Source: Desulfobulbus sp. Tol-SR
GTDB taxonomy: Bacteria > Desulfobacterota > Desulfobulbia > Desulfobulbales > Desulfocapsaceae
Length of the DNA stretch: 34,766 bases
Direction: 5' to 3'
NCBI GenBank assembly: GCA_000769715.1
Contig: JROS01000104.1
Coordinates: 1 to 34,766 of the forward strand
Shown here: piece by piece, positions 25,497 through 33,670 of the stretch
Layout: every line of letters begins with the position of its first letter
Position numbering within the stretch: position 1 is the first letter of the stretch
The notes under the pieces: generated by a model
Seen by the model: only the letters and a program-made list of their open reading frames with translations
Databases searched by the model: none
What the model was told of the DNA's origin: nothing
Program-made: the position numbers and the translations under genes

Positions 25497-26856
25497 TTAG
25501 CTCTTCAGAGCAAACATCCGTTTCAAATTCCAGGCAATGGACACGAGTGTCCATTCGCCGGAGACTGCCTCCAGGCCTCGCAAGAAGAATTGTCGGAAGC
25601 CCAAGACATGTTTGATAATTCCGAATACCGGTTCAACCGTGCTCTTGCGTTGCGCATACACCTTGCGTCCCTCAACGGTCGCGAGTTTGTACCTCATTTT
25701 GTCTATCGGCTCCGCATCTTCCGGCAGAGGATCAGGATGAGAAAATCGACCGGCAAGAGGCTGGTTATGCTTGTCCCGATTCGGGGGAATAAACGGTTCA
25801 ATTCCGGATTTCTCGCAGGATGCCACATTGGCATCACTGTAATAGCCGGCATCAGCCAGCATGGTGTCAACCTTGCCGACTTTTTCCGGCAACTCGTTCA
25901 GGGATGCCAGGGTTGTGGCAATCTCCTGCTTGTCGTTCGTAGCCTGGCTTATATGAGCTTCGACAATACACATCGTGTCAACGTCAACCGCTGCCTGGCC
26001 GTTATAAGCCTGAACAAAACCTTTGTCCGAAGAGGGCATGATGCGGGACTCTTCGTCAGTCAAATTGACCTGATCATTTTTCCTGGGTCCCGGGGGTGGC
26101 GGTCTGGGACCCCCGGCCGCGAGGTTTCTTGCCGGTCTTGTCAGCCTTTACCTGACGTGCAGCGATTTTCTCCTCGTGTTCTTTTTGCTCCTGGGCGTAT
26201 CTTTGGGCTGCCCGCTCCTCAATTTTCGCCTTCGCTTCCGCTATGGCTTGCAACCGGTCTTGACGCCGGCACAGTTCTTCCGGGATATCCATCCCGTCAG
26301 GAATTTTTTCGGAATCGGCTTCTTCGCCGAGACGGATAAGCTCTTCGACTTCGGTCCGCAGTTGTTGCTCGATTTTGCAGGCATGTTCCCAACTCAAGGC
26401 ATGATGTTTGGAGGCATTGGCTTTTACCTTGGTCCCGTCGAGGCTGATTTTCCCCACTTTCAGCAGTCCCATTTCCCGGGCAAGCAGCAGGATCTGGACG
26501 AAAAGCGGTTTGAGTTGTCCGAGAAACCGTTTGCGGAACGTGGCAATGGTATCGTGATCGGGATGGGTGTTGGCGGAGATAAAGCGAAAGGCCACGGAAT
26601 CATAGGTTGCTTGTTCAATCTTGCGGCTGGAAAAGACTCCGGTGGCATAGCCATAGAACAACAATGACAAGAGGATTTCGGGATGGTATGCCTTGAATCC
26701 CTTGCCCTCATAGGTTTCCGCAAGAGGCTGCAAATTAAGCTGTGACACGATATCGACAACAAATCTGGCCAGATGCTGTTCCGGAAGCCAATCCTGGATC
26801 GATGGAGGGAAGAGGAGCTGTTGATCTCTATTGGCAGGTATGAATTTTGGGCGCAT
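25497..26856 (-). pseudogene. IS1182-family transposase, frameshifted
   Basis: The 5' part (26856 to 26074, 260 residues) has the N-terminal DUF772 domain (FIPANRDQQLLFPPSIQDWL, YHPEILLSLLFYGYATGVFS) and the first catalytic Asp (KISLDGTKVKANASKH). The 3' part (26063 to 25497) carries ADAGYYSD with the second Asp and KSTVEPVFGIIKH with the catalytic Glu. The two are joined across a run of five C at 26110-26114: removing one base gives a single ~452-residue protein. All DDE residues survive. Either a real +1 frameshift or an error in a homopolymer. Terminal inverted repeats could not be paired with certainty. Confidence 0.88.
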
Positions 26857-26893
26857 AGTATTCTCGATATGTAGTTACCTGAAATTACACAGC

Positions 26894-26922
26894 AATTAAC
26901 CATCGAGACCAGAAAATGTCAA
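26894..26922 (-). promoter_or_regulatory. Likely promoter of IS1182-type transposase
   Basis: On the minus strand a perfect TTGACA is 17 bp before TTAATT, about 40 bp upstream of the transposase ATG. The -35 lies within ~10 bp of the junction with the truncated integrase gene. Confidence 0.45.
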
Positions 26923-26925
26923 TTA

Positions 26926-27480
26926 TTATATTGTGAGGTGGGTTTTGCGTTTCTGACCATTCACCCTGATCTTTGGACCATGGAGGAAATCGGCGGTCCA
27001 GAGCTGGCCAAAATCCTGATGGGCAAAGGCCCTTGCCGGCGGGTCGGTTTCGAGATGCGGGTCACGGTGCAGATTTGCGGTCGCCGCGAAGCGGTAGAGG
27101 GTTGCACGGGAGGGATTTACCATATCCCAAAGCTTCTCGTTGATCAGTTGACTGAGAAGACGGGCCAGAGTCCATCGTGGATGCTCTCCGCGTAACTCGA
27201 AAAGGCGGTCTTCGAGTTTTTTCGGAACGGAGTTGTGGCTGCCGAGGTTTTTCCTTGGCGAATCCTCCAGTGCAGGAAGACCTCCGTGTCGGTAGCGATA
27301 GAGCCATTTCCGAAGGGTCTCCGGTGAAAAGGTTACAGTTCTCCCGTCCGGTTTGCGAAAGGATCGTGAGGCAAGTCGGGTGAGCTCGTTTTGCAGGGTT
27401 GCATCCTCTTCATTCGGGTGAAGAAGACGGCTGATGATGCCGTATCGCCATACGGCTTGGTCTGTTTTTTCTGTTGTCAT
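26926..27480 (-). pseudogene. IS transposase orfB (integrase-type), 3' truncated
   Basis: A 184-residue remnant, start ATG 27480. The N-terminal half has helix-turn-helix segments (RTVTFSPETLRKWLYRYRHG, KLEDRLFELRGEHPRWTLAR), and the rve-type catalytic core begins with DFGQLWTADFLHGPKIRVNG, holding the first catalytic Asp. After QKRKTHL the frame meets unrelated AT-rich DNA and a stop; the other catalytic residues are absent. The cut coincides with the upstream edge of the IS1182-type element. It lies 69 bp downstream of a zinc-ribbon gene on the same strand; the two are likely orfA and orfB of one IS. Family name uncertain (IS481/IS3-like core). Confidence 0.8.
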
Positions 27481-27549
27481 GGATGTCTCCGGGTTAAAGG
27501 TTGAAAAACCCGGCTATGACACCATATCTTACTGAAAACAGATAGGTAA

Positions 27550-28044
27550 TTATTGTGTTGGCGCGTGCATCAGCCACCTCTTCGGGTACAAGCTTTGCGA
27601 GAAATCCCTGGTGAAATCAGGCCATGAGAGGAGTAGAATTGCGTCAGGATCAGGTCCCCGGCCGGCGATCTTCTTTTCATGGTCGAACCATGGCAGAAAC
27701 TTGGCTCCCAGAGCGACCAGACGTTTGACAACCCCGCGGCTTAGACCGAAGATCCGAGTACATCTCGCTTGGCTTTGCTCTCTGATGGCCGACATACAGC
27801 GCCGGATAGTTTCCGAAAAATGACGAACAATCGGTAAAAACGGGTGCGGCAAGACCGAGAAGGTCTTCCAGGGACAGATTGGCGATTTACAGCGAAATCG
27901 TGGAATTCGTTGTAAAAAAGATAACTTGGGATGAGCTCTTGGGTAACTTCCGTAACGGGTAATACAGTTCGTTGCGCAGTGAGGGCAGCGAATTGACGGT
28001 TCTTGCTTGCGTGAATTGTCGATTTCTAATAGGCTGATCATCAT
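27550..28044 (-). CDS. Zinc-ribbon protein, probable IS orfA
   Basis: A 164-residue basic protein. The N-terminal zinc ribbon has IRCPHCATNCITRYGSY and a second Cys pair in RFRCKSPICPWKTFSVLP; a helical part (FSETIRRCMSAIREQSQARC, FGLSRGVVKRLVALG) resembles an HTH. It looks like the DUF6431-type first ORF that accompanies integrase-like transposases, binding the IS ends. It lies directly upstream of the truncated orfB. No catalytic motif. The zinc ribbon is visible; the pairing with orfB is inferred from position. Confidence 0.65.
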   Translation of the reverse strand: MMISLLEIDNSRKQEPSIRCPHCATNCITRYGSYPRAHPKLSFLQRIPRFRCKSPICPWKTFSVLPHPFLPIVRHFSETIRRCMSAIREQSQARCTRIFGLSRGVVKRLVALGAKFLPWFDHEKKIAGRGPDPDAILLLSWPDFTRDFSQSLYPKRWLMHAPTQ

Positions 28045-28100
28045 AAGAGGGGGTTGGTTGTGGTTGATACTATTCGCGAAAATACTATTTATACCACTAT

Positions 28101-28130
28101 CTCCCCCTCTTATCCCCCCCGAAGGGGGAG
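28101..28130. repeat. C-rich/G-rich hairpin
   Basis: CTCCCCC at 28101-28107 pairs with GGGGGAG at 28124-28130, and the inner CCCCC-GAA-GGGGG forms an alternative tight hairpin. It lies between the IS orfA gene and the phage remnant, and may mark an element border or a terminator without T-run. Confidence 0.4.
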
Positions 28131-28243
28131 AGGAGGAATCCCAGGCATTGGGCGGTTCCTGCTATCCACCCCACACCGCTCGGCTGGATACGTGTTCTTC
28201 TCATTTTCATTGGTCTTGGCTTTCTCGTATTAGGTAACGGTAC

Positions 28244-28531
28244 TTGAGAATTTCGGCTGAATTTCAGGGACTGGAGGGAGATAATCTACACCCCATCACC
28301 CAGAAGATCATGGCCGACAAGGCGTTCGTCGGCCTGCTGCGCGGCACCGTCAACAAGGACGGGGAAGACATGGTGAACATCGGTGCCGTCATGGAGTACG
28401 GGGCCACCATCAAACATCCGAACGGCGCGACCATCATCATCCCCGCCAGACCCTTTCTGCATCCGGTGATGGAGAAGTACCGCGAGCAGATCCTCCAGAA
28501 CTATCGCGAGGCGATCCGCTCCGCGCTTTGA
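28244..28531 (+). CDS. Phage virion-morphogenesis/HK97 gp10-like protein (remnant)
   Basis: A 95-residue frame with a TTG start at 28244 that lacks a good ribosome site, so the N-terminus may be lost. The C-terminal half has the family mark of phage tail-completion proteins: VNIGAVMEYGATIKH followed by TIIIPARPFLHPVMEKYREQ (the IPARPFL box). In intact phages these proteins sit between capsid and tail genes. Only one further phage-like gene follows. It is a passenger in the mosaic and not part of a working prophage here. Confidence 0.7.
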   Translation: MRISAEFQGLEGDNLHPITQKIMADKAFVGLLRGTVNKDGEDMVNIGAVMEYGATIKHPNGATIIIPARPFLHPVMEKYREQILQNYREAIRSAL

Positions 28532-28590
28532 GCCTCCGAAACATCGCCAGCGCTTCCGGTAAGTAACCAGGCAGAAAACGGAGGCGTCCC

Positions 28591-28932
28591 TTGAGCACGA
28601 TACAGACCGTCACAGAAACCCTGATCCGCCTGGCCAAGCAGGCCATCCACCCGGACACCGTGCTGGTGTTCCCGGATGACCTGTTCGAGGTCCAGCGCAC
28701 CCCCGGCGTCATCCTCCAGGGGCCGAAGCTGACGGAAGACCGTTTCCGCCGCAGCCAGAGCCGCTTGTTCGAGAAGAATGTCGCGGAGCTGAGTTTCGAG
28801 GAGTGCCGGTTTCCCCGGCTCTATCACCTCGATTTGGGGGAGCCGTGGGTGCCGCGCCCGCCACGCAGCAGCAGGATCAGCGGGAAGATCAACACGAAAC
28901 AAACGGCCATGAGGAAAAAGACTCGATTGTAG
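28591..28932 (+). pseudogene. Phage-like gene, 3' truncated at emrB junction
   Basis: TTG start at 28591 with GGAGG six nt upstream, which supports the start. The first ~80 residues (IQTVTETLIRLAKQAIHPDT, LVFPDDLFEVQRTPGVILQG, AELSFEECRFPRLYHLDLG) look like a real protein and follow the tail-completion gene in the same direction. From about 28825 the frame runs into the antisense of emrB and becomes meaningless, so the native 3' end is missing. The phage gene family is not recognised. Confidence 0.6.
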
Positions 28933-30413
28933 GAGAGCATGCTGGCCTGCCGCGTGAGTTGCAGATCCATGAGCTTCATCGCCACCAGCTGGGCGGCAAC
29001 CGGATCGGACCCGTGGCGGGTGGCGATGGCGGCATGAAACAAATCAAAATGGCTGACGCTGACCGGGTTGAAATTGGAAATATGGCCGACCAGCATGGCG
29101 CGATTGCGCGTCGCGCCCGACGTCAGTTGCGTGGCAAAAACGGCGATTCCGATGCTGCCGCAAACTTGGCGAATGACGTTATACAAACCAGTGGCGGCGG
29201 TCAGTTTGGGTCTTTCGATGGAGGAGAGGGCGGCCGTGCTCAGGGCCACGAAGATTAGTCCAAAGCCGATCCCTTGCATGAATTGCGGCATGAAAATGTC
29301 CCAGAAACTAACGTCCAATGACAACCACGACAATGCCAGAAACGAATAGATGCTGACCAGCAAGCCGCCACCGATGAGCGGGCGGGGACCGAGCCGGTTA
29401 TATAACCGGCCGGCGACGGGGAAAATGATGGCCATGGCCAGACTGCGCGGCATGAGCGCCAAGCCGGCGTCCAGCGCCGGGTAGCCCAAAAGCTGCTGTA
29501 AGAAGAGTGGCATCAGAAACAAGCTGCTATTGAGGCCCATGCCCAGTATTCCGCCGATGGCCGTGCCGGAAGCGAAGGGAATGTTGCGCAGGATGCGCAG
29601 ATCCACCGCCGGCTTGTCGGCGGTCAATTCGCGCCAGACGAAAAGGAGCAGGCCGACTGTGGCGGATACCGCCAAGGTGACGATGAAGCGGGATTCGAAC
29701 CAATCCTTCTCCTCGCCTTTCTCCAGCATCAGTTGCAGCGCACCCAGGCCGACTACCATACAGATCAGCCCGGACCAGTCCAGGCCGCCCTTCTCCCGTT
29801 TTAAGTAAGGCGGATCTTGAATGAAACGCATGACCATCAGGATATTGACGATCCCGATGGGAACATTGATAAAAAAGATCCAGGGCCAAGAAAAATTGTC
29901 GGTCAGCCAGCCGCCCAGCACCGGGCCGCAGGCTGGCCCCAGAACCACGCCCAGACCGTAAATCCCCATGGCCATGCCCTGTTCTTTGGGCGGAAAGGTT
30001 TCGCGCAAGACCGCCTGCGAAACTGGAATGAGCGTCCCGCCGCCGATGCCTTGCAGAATCCGGAACACCACCATGGAAGGCAGGTTCCAGGCCAAACCGC
30101 AGAGCATCGAACTGGTCACAAAGAGAATCACGCTGAACATGTAAAAGTTCTTGCGGCCGAAACGCGCGCTGATCATCGCAATGATCGGCATGGTGATGAC
30201 ATTGGCGAGGATGTAGGCGGTCGCCACCCAGGCGATTTCGCTCACCGAAGCGCCAAAGTTGCCTTGCATGTAAGGCAACGCCACGTTGACAATGCTGGTA
30301 TCGAGCGAACTCATGATCGTGCCCGTCATGACCGTGAGCGTAATGAGCCAGCGGTGGGAAGGGCCGTTCATGTCTCCGATGGACGATGAACTCAAAGTGG
30401 CGGGATCTTTCAT
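28824..30413 (-). CDS. emrB: DHA2-family MFS drug efflux permease (EmrB-like)
   Basis: A 529-residue permease with 14 expected helices, start ATG 30413 overlapping the emrA stop (ATGA). MFS marks are present: LDTSIVNVALPYM in helix 1, SARFGRKNFYMFSV in the loop 2-3, FRILQGIGGGTLIPVSQAVL in helix 4, GPACGPVLGGWLTDNFSWPWIFFINVPIG in helix 5 (motif C). With the HlyD-type adaptor EmrA and an outer-membrane channel it exports hydrophobic toxicants by proton antiport. The last residues (THGSPKSR) reach the phage junction, so the native C-terminus may differ slightly. A TolC-like gene is not in view. Confidence 0.95.
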   Translation of the reverse strand: MKDPATLSSSSIGDMNGPSHRWLITLTVMTGTIMSSLDTSIVNVALPYMQGNFGASVSEIAWVATAYILANVITMPIIAMISARFGRKNFYMFSVILFVTSSMLCGLAWNLPSMVVFRILQGIGGGTLIPVSQAVLRETFPPKEQGMAMGIYGLGVVLGPACGPVLGGWLTDNFSWPWIFFINVPIGIVNILMVMRFIQDPPYLKREKGGLDWSGLICMVVGLGALQLMLEKGEEKDWFESRFIVTLAVSATVGLLLFVWRELTADKPAVDLRILRNIPFASGTAIGGILGMGLNSSLFLMPLFLQQLLGYPALDAGLALMPRSLAMAIIFPVAGRLYNRLGPRPLIGGGLLVSIYSFLALSWLSLDVSFWDIFMPQFMQGIGFGLIFVALSTAALSSIERPKLTAATGLYNVIRQVCGSIGIAVFATQLTSGATRNRAMLVGHISNFNPVSVSHFDLFHAAIATRHGSDPVAAQLVAMKLMDLQLTRQASMLSYNRVFFLMAVCFVLIFPLILLLRGGRGTHGSPKSR

Positions 30414-31909
30414 CGCGAGACAGCTTTGCCGGCTCCGACGCTCGGCCATGCCCGCTCACGGACCGGGGTCGCCAGGTTGGGAACCACTTGGGCGTTCAAC
30501 CGGTCCCCCGCTTGCCGGGCTGGGGCGGCGATATTCACCTCGGGCACCACGGACATGCCCGGCACCAGCAAATAACGCTGGGATTGGCCCGACGGGTCAA
30601 AGGCGATCTTGACCGGCACCCGCTGAACCACCTTGACAAAATTACCCGTGGCGTTTTCCGGCGGCAACAGGCTGAAGGCCGCCCCCGTGCCGTGCTGGAC
30701 GCTATCGACATGACCCGAGAAGGGAACGCCCGGGTAAGCATCCACGGTGATGGTCACCGGTTGGCCGGGACGCATGCGCGTCAGTTGGGTCTCCTTGAAG
30801 TTGGCCACGACCCACAGCTCATGCGGCACAATCGCCAGCAGCGACTGGCCCACCTGGACATACGATCCCGGTTTCACCGCTTTGGCGGTGACAAAGCCGT
30901 CCGTGGGGGCATAAATGCGTGTGTAGGAGAGATTCAGCCGGGCCTGCTCCACCTCGGCCCGCGCCTTGTCGATCTCCGCCTGGGTAACCTTCGTCTGCGA
31001 CTGGCTTTTGGCCACCTGTTGCGTGGCCGTGCGCGCCCCTTTCAGCCGGGCTTGGGATTCGCCCAATTGTGCCTTGCGCGCGGACACTTGCGCGCCCGCC
31101 TGGCGCATGTTGTCCTCGGCCGCCTTCAGGCTGGCTTCGGCTTGCCGGACCATGGCCCGTTGCGTCTGCACCTTCTTCTCAGCCGCGGCCAAGTTCGCCG
31201 ATGACATCCGTTCGCTGGCCAGGGCATGATCCAACTCCTGCTGACTGACCGCTCCTGAACCCGCCAGTTTCCGATTGCGGCCAAGATCCAGCGCGTCCCG
31301 CTGCTGCTGCGCCTTGGCTGCGTCAACTTCTGCCTCGGCCTGGGCCAGGGCGGCCGTGGCCGATTCAATCTGCGCCCTGGCTTGATCGCGCTGACTGGCA
31401 CTTGCGGCAGCCAGCGCCTGAGCGGTTTCCAGCAGCGCTCGTGCCGTTTCGACGTTGGCCCCCGCTTCGTCATTGGCCGAAGTGGCCGTGACGGTGGTCA
31501 AATCCACGTCGATTCGGCTGGATTGAAAGGTTGCCTGTGCGGCCTCGAGAGCGGCCTGCGCGGCTCCCAAGCGAGCCGCAAAATCTTCCGGCGCCAACTC
31601 CACGAGCAAATCCCCGGCCTTGACCCATTCATTGTCATCCACATGCACCTTGGCCACATGGGTGGCGACGCGGGGACTGATCGCGATAATATGGCCGGCA
31701 ATGTAAGCGTCATCGGTGGACTCATGGCCGCGGGCATGGAGATAAAAATGAATGCCGATCACGCATCCAGCAACAACGATCAGGACCATGACCGCTTTCA
31801 GCATTATCTGGCGAAATTTGCGCGGTTTGTCGTGGTGGGGTGGCGCCGCCGGGAAGGACTCCGATGATTCCCGACTCGGCGGGGAGGTTTCAGTTTGTGT
31901 GGGCGTCAT
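30410..31909 (-). CDS. emrA: HlyD-family adaptor of efflux pump (EmrA-like)
   Basis: A 499-residue membrane-fusion protein with AAAGGAG upstream. One N-terminal helix (AVMVLIVVAGCVIGIHFYL, ~39-57) anchors it in the inner membrane. The lipoyl-type halves are at ~68-110 (DDAYIAGHIIAISPRVATHV) and ~325-350 (LSYTRIYAPTDGFVTAKAVK), separated by a very long Ala/Gln/Glu coiled coil (~115-320), longer than in E. coli EmrA (390 residues in total). A beta-barrel part with LLAIVPHELWVVANFKETQL follows. It bridges EmrB to an outer-membrane channel. Translationally coupled to emrB; TetR gene lies 78 bp upstream. Confidence 0.94.
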   Translation of the reverse strand: MTPTQTETSPPSRESSESFPAAPPHHDKPRKFRQIMLKAVMVLIVVAGCVIGIHFYLHARGHESTDDAYIAGHIIAISPRVATHVAKVHVDDNEWVKAGDLLVELAPEDFAARLGAAQAALEAAQATFQSSRIDVDLTTVTATSANDEAGANVETARALLETAQALAAASASQRDQARAQIESATAALAQAEAEVDAAKAQQQRDALDLGRNRKLAGSGAVSQQELDHALASERMSSANLAAAEKKVQTQRAMVRQAEASLKAAEDNMRQAGAQVSARKAQLGESQARLKGARTATQQVAKSQSQTKVTQAEIDKARAEVEQARLNLSYTRIYAPTDGFVTAKAVKPGSYVQVGQSLLAIVPHELWVVANFKETQLTRMRPGQPVTITVDAYPGVPFSGHVDSVQHGTGAAFSLLPPENATGNFVKVVQRVPVKIAFDPSGQSQRYLLVPGMSVVPEVNIAAPARQAGDRLNAQVVPNLATPVRERAWPSVGAGKAVSR

Positions 31910-31987
31910 GGATCAACAGCTACTCCTTTAAGAAAGGTATATTGTGGCGATAAAAACGGCAAGCGACCCGCGTAGCATTCCTTTGGA

Positions 31988-32566
31988 TCAGGAATCCTTA
32001 CGGCTCAATCCCTTGCGGATAAATTGAGTGATGTGTTCCGTCACAACCTTCCGCTCGACTTTATTCATGCCGCCCGTAAAAACAGAACGCAGCAGGCCCT
32101 GAAGGTATTTCGTGGTCAGTTCCGGATGAGGATCCGTGAATTGGCCGGTAGCGATACCCTGCCGGATCAGTGACTCAATCAGGCGACTTAGTTCCTGACC
32201 GTTTTTCTCGCTTTGGGGGCGGCCGAAGGTCATCTCCGGCACCGTACGCATCAACTCGGAAAAATAGGGATTCTTAAAGGCAAAATTTACGTATTCCTCA
32301 ATCAAAATCGCAAGGTCCCCCAGGGCGTCCTGGGCATCCTTTACGATCCGTTCGCGCAGACGGGTCAACAAATGCGCGAATCCCTGGGAAATCACGGCCA
32401 GATACAAGTCTTCCTTATTTTTGAAATAGGTATAAAGGGTTCCTTTGCCGACTTTTGCCGCTTTAGCGACGTCGCTCAAGTGCACCTTGTGAAAAGGTTC
32501 GGAGGCAAACAGTTTTGCCGCCGCCGCCAATATCGTTTCTTTTTTCTGATCGTCCAAAACTTGCAT
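31988..32566 (-). CDS. TetR/AcrR-family repressor
   Basis: A 192-residue regulator, start behind CAGGAG. N-terminal HTH: ILAAAAKLFASEPFHKVHLSDVAKAA and KVGKGTLYTYFKNKEDLY (residues ~12-55), the standard TetR DNA-binding core. The C-terminal ligand domain is divergent, with HPELTTKYLQGLLRSVFTGG near the end. It lies directly before emrA and 18 bp after a kinase-like gene in the same direction, so it probably represses the operon and is displaced by a pump substrate. Confidence 0.95.
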   Translation of the reverse strand: MQVLDDQKKETILAAAAKLFASEPFHKVHLSDVAKAAKVGKGTLYTYFKNKEDLYLAVISQGFAHLLTRLRERIVKDAQDALGDLAILIEEYVNFAFKNPYFSELMRTVPEMTFGRPQSEKNGQELSRLIESLIRQGIATGQFTDPHPELTTKYLQGLLRSVFTGGMNKVERKVVTEHITQFIRKGLSRKDS

Positions 32567-32584
32567 ATCCTGGCTCCTGTTTGA

Positions 32585-33271
32585 TCAAGGTTCCGTGTCT
32601 TCAAGGAGGGCTGCGGGATCGGATAACGGCGCCCCGGCGCCGGAGGGGATGGCGATCGACTCAATAAGCCGTTCCGCGTCCTCAAATCCAATCCGCTCAA
32701 AATCCATGGTCAAATGGTAATTGCGGGCATCGAACCAGTTGCAACCGGAAGTGATGCGGATATACTTTTCGCGTTCGCGATCGGCGCGCTCAATAACTTG
32801 GCGCGCTTCATCACGCGAGGACATCCGGTACAGTTTCATGACGCGCGCCACACGGAAATCCATCGCGGCATGTACGAACACGTTCAATACCCCCGCCTGG
32901 CCTTTGAGCAAGTGAAAGGCCCCATGCCCGATAATCACGCAGCAGCCGCGGCCGGCAAGGTCCTTGATGATGCGCTGCTCGGTAGCCAGCAGTTGCTCGT
33001 CGGAGACCACCCGGAGCGGTGGCGGCGTGTAAGGGCATTCGGGGGTTCCCACGGAGAAAATCTGAAACAGCCGGTCCCAATAGCTTTGCACCTGTTCGTC
33101 CCGGTAAGTCAAATCCTCGATGTCGACTTCCAATTTCTCCGCGGCCAGCTTAAGGATTTGGCGATCCGCGTAAGCATATCCCAATTGCCGGGCGACGCGC
33201 TGGCCCAAGGAGGTCCCGCCGCTTCCCAACTGGCGGGTGATGGTGATCACGTTCGCTCTCTCTGGTGTCAT
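32585..33271 (-). CDS. Cytidylate kinase-like family protein
   Basis: From ATG 33271, nine nt behind AAGGAG, 228 residues; ATG 33289 in the same frame overlaps that ribosome site. The N-terminal VITITRQLGSGGTSLGQRVARQLGYAYAD carries the modified P-loop (GSGGTSLG) of the cytidylate-kinase-like (AAK6) family. Further family marks are GRGCCVIIGHGAFHL, FVHAAMDFRVARVMKLYRMS and SGCNWFDARNYHLTMD. Function of this family is not established; many members stand beside transporters or regulators. First gene of the kinase-tetR-emrA-emrB operon, an unusual leader for a drug pump. Confidence 0.88.
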   Translation of the reverse strand: MTPERANVITITRQLGSGGTSLGQRVARQLGYAYADRQILKLAAEKLEVDIEDLTYRDEQVQSYWDRLFQIFSVGTPECPYTPPPLRVVSDEQLLATEQRIIKDLAGRGCCVIIGHGAFHLLKGQAGVLNVFVHAAMDFRVARVMKLYRMSSRDEARQVIERADREREKYIRITSGCNWFDARNYHLTMDFERIGFEDAERLIESIAIPSGAGAPLSDPAALLEDTEP

Positions 33272-33341
33272 GAAATCCCGCTCCTTCATGGCTACATGGG
33301 TTTGGCCTCATGCTCCCGAGGCCCATCATGGCCTGCCGACC

Positions 33342-33361
33342 AATACCGACTGGCCAGTATT
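33342..33361 (-). promoter_or_regulatory. Operator-like dyad upstream of pump operon
   Basis: AATAC and GTATT are 10 bp apart and enclose a perfect ACTGGCCAGT palindrome at 33349-33358 (offset by about three bases from the outer dyad centre). It sits 71-90 bp before the first ATG of the operon. TetR-family operators are dyads of this size, so autoregulation by the encoded TetR is plausible. Confidence 0.45.
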
Positions 33362-33505
33362 TAATTACTCAAAACAAAAGGAGTTTTCAAGGATAAAATG
33401 GAACGGAAAAGGATGAATGGGTGCATCTCGCGGATCCGTGATTTTGAGTGTCCACAATCATAGACATCCTATCTCTAATCACTGGAGTTTAGAGTTTCAG
33501 AAACT

Positions 33506-33636
33506 ACGTTTTTAAACCCCGCAAAATCAAAACGCGGTAAAAACGTATAAACACACAAATAAGCTATTGACATGACAACAGATCGGCGGCAGCCGCGCTT
33601 TCTCGGCAGAATTCGCTGAGAAAGCGCGGCCTCTAG
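33506..33636. repeat. Long repeat copy B upstream of transposase
   Basis: Second copy of the block at 25190-25345 in the same orientation, 131 bp. It lacks one 24-bp micro-repeat unit, and its terminal palindrome (33592-33630) is imperfect: the right arm reads CGCTGAGAAAGCGCGGC instead of the fully complementary sequence. It ends with CTCTAG 34 bp before the ATG of the following transposase, so it is likely the 5' non-coding end of that IS. Confidence 0.8.
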
Positions 33637-33670
33637 AAGAAAAGATCAACCACTTCTTCCGGAGGCCGCT

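Noticed and set aside
25190..33636. Reading the island as a simple composite transposon or as an integrase-borne element with att sites
   Set aside because: Only copy B has a transposase beside it, no site-specific recombinase is encoded between the copies, and the repeats are long IS-like ends, not short att cores.
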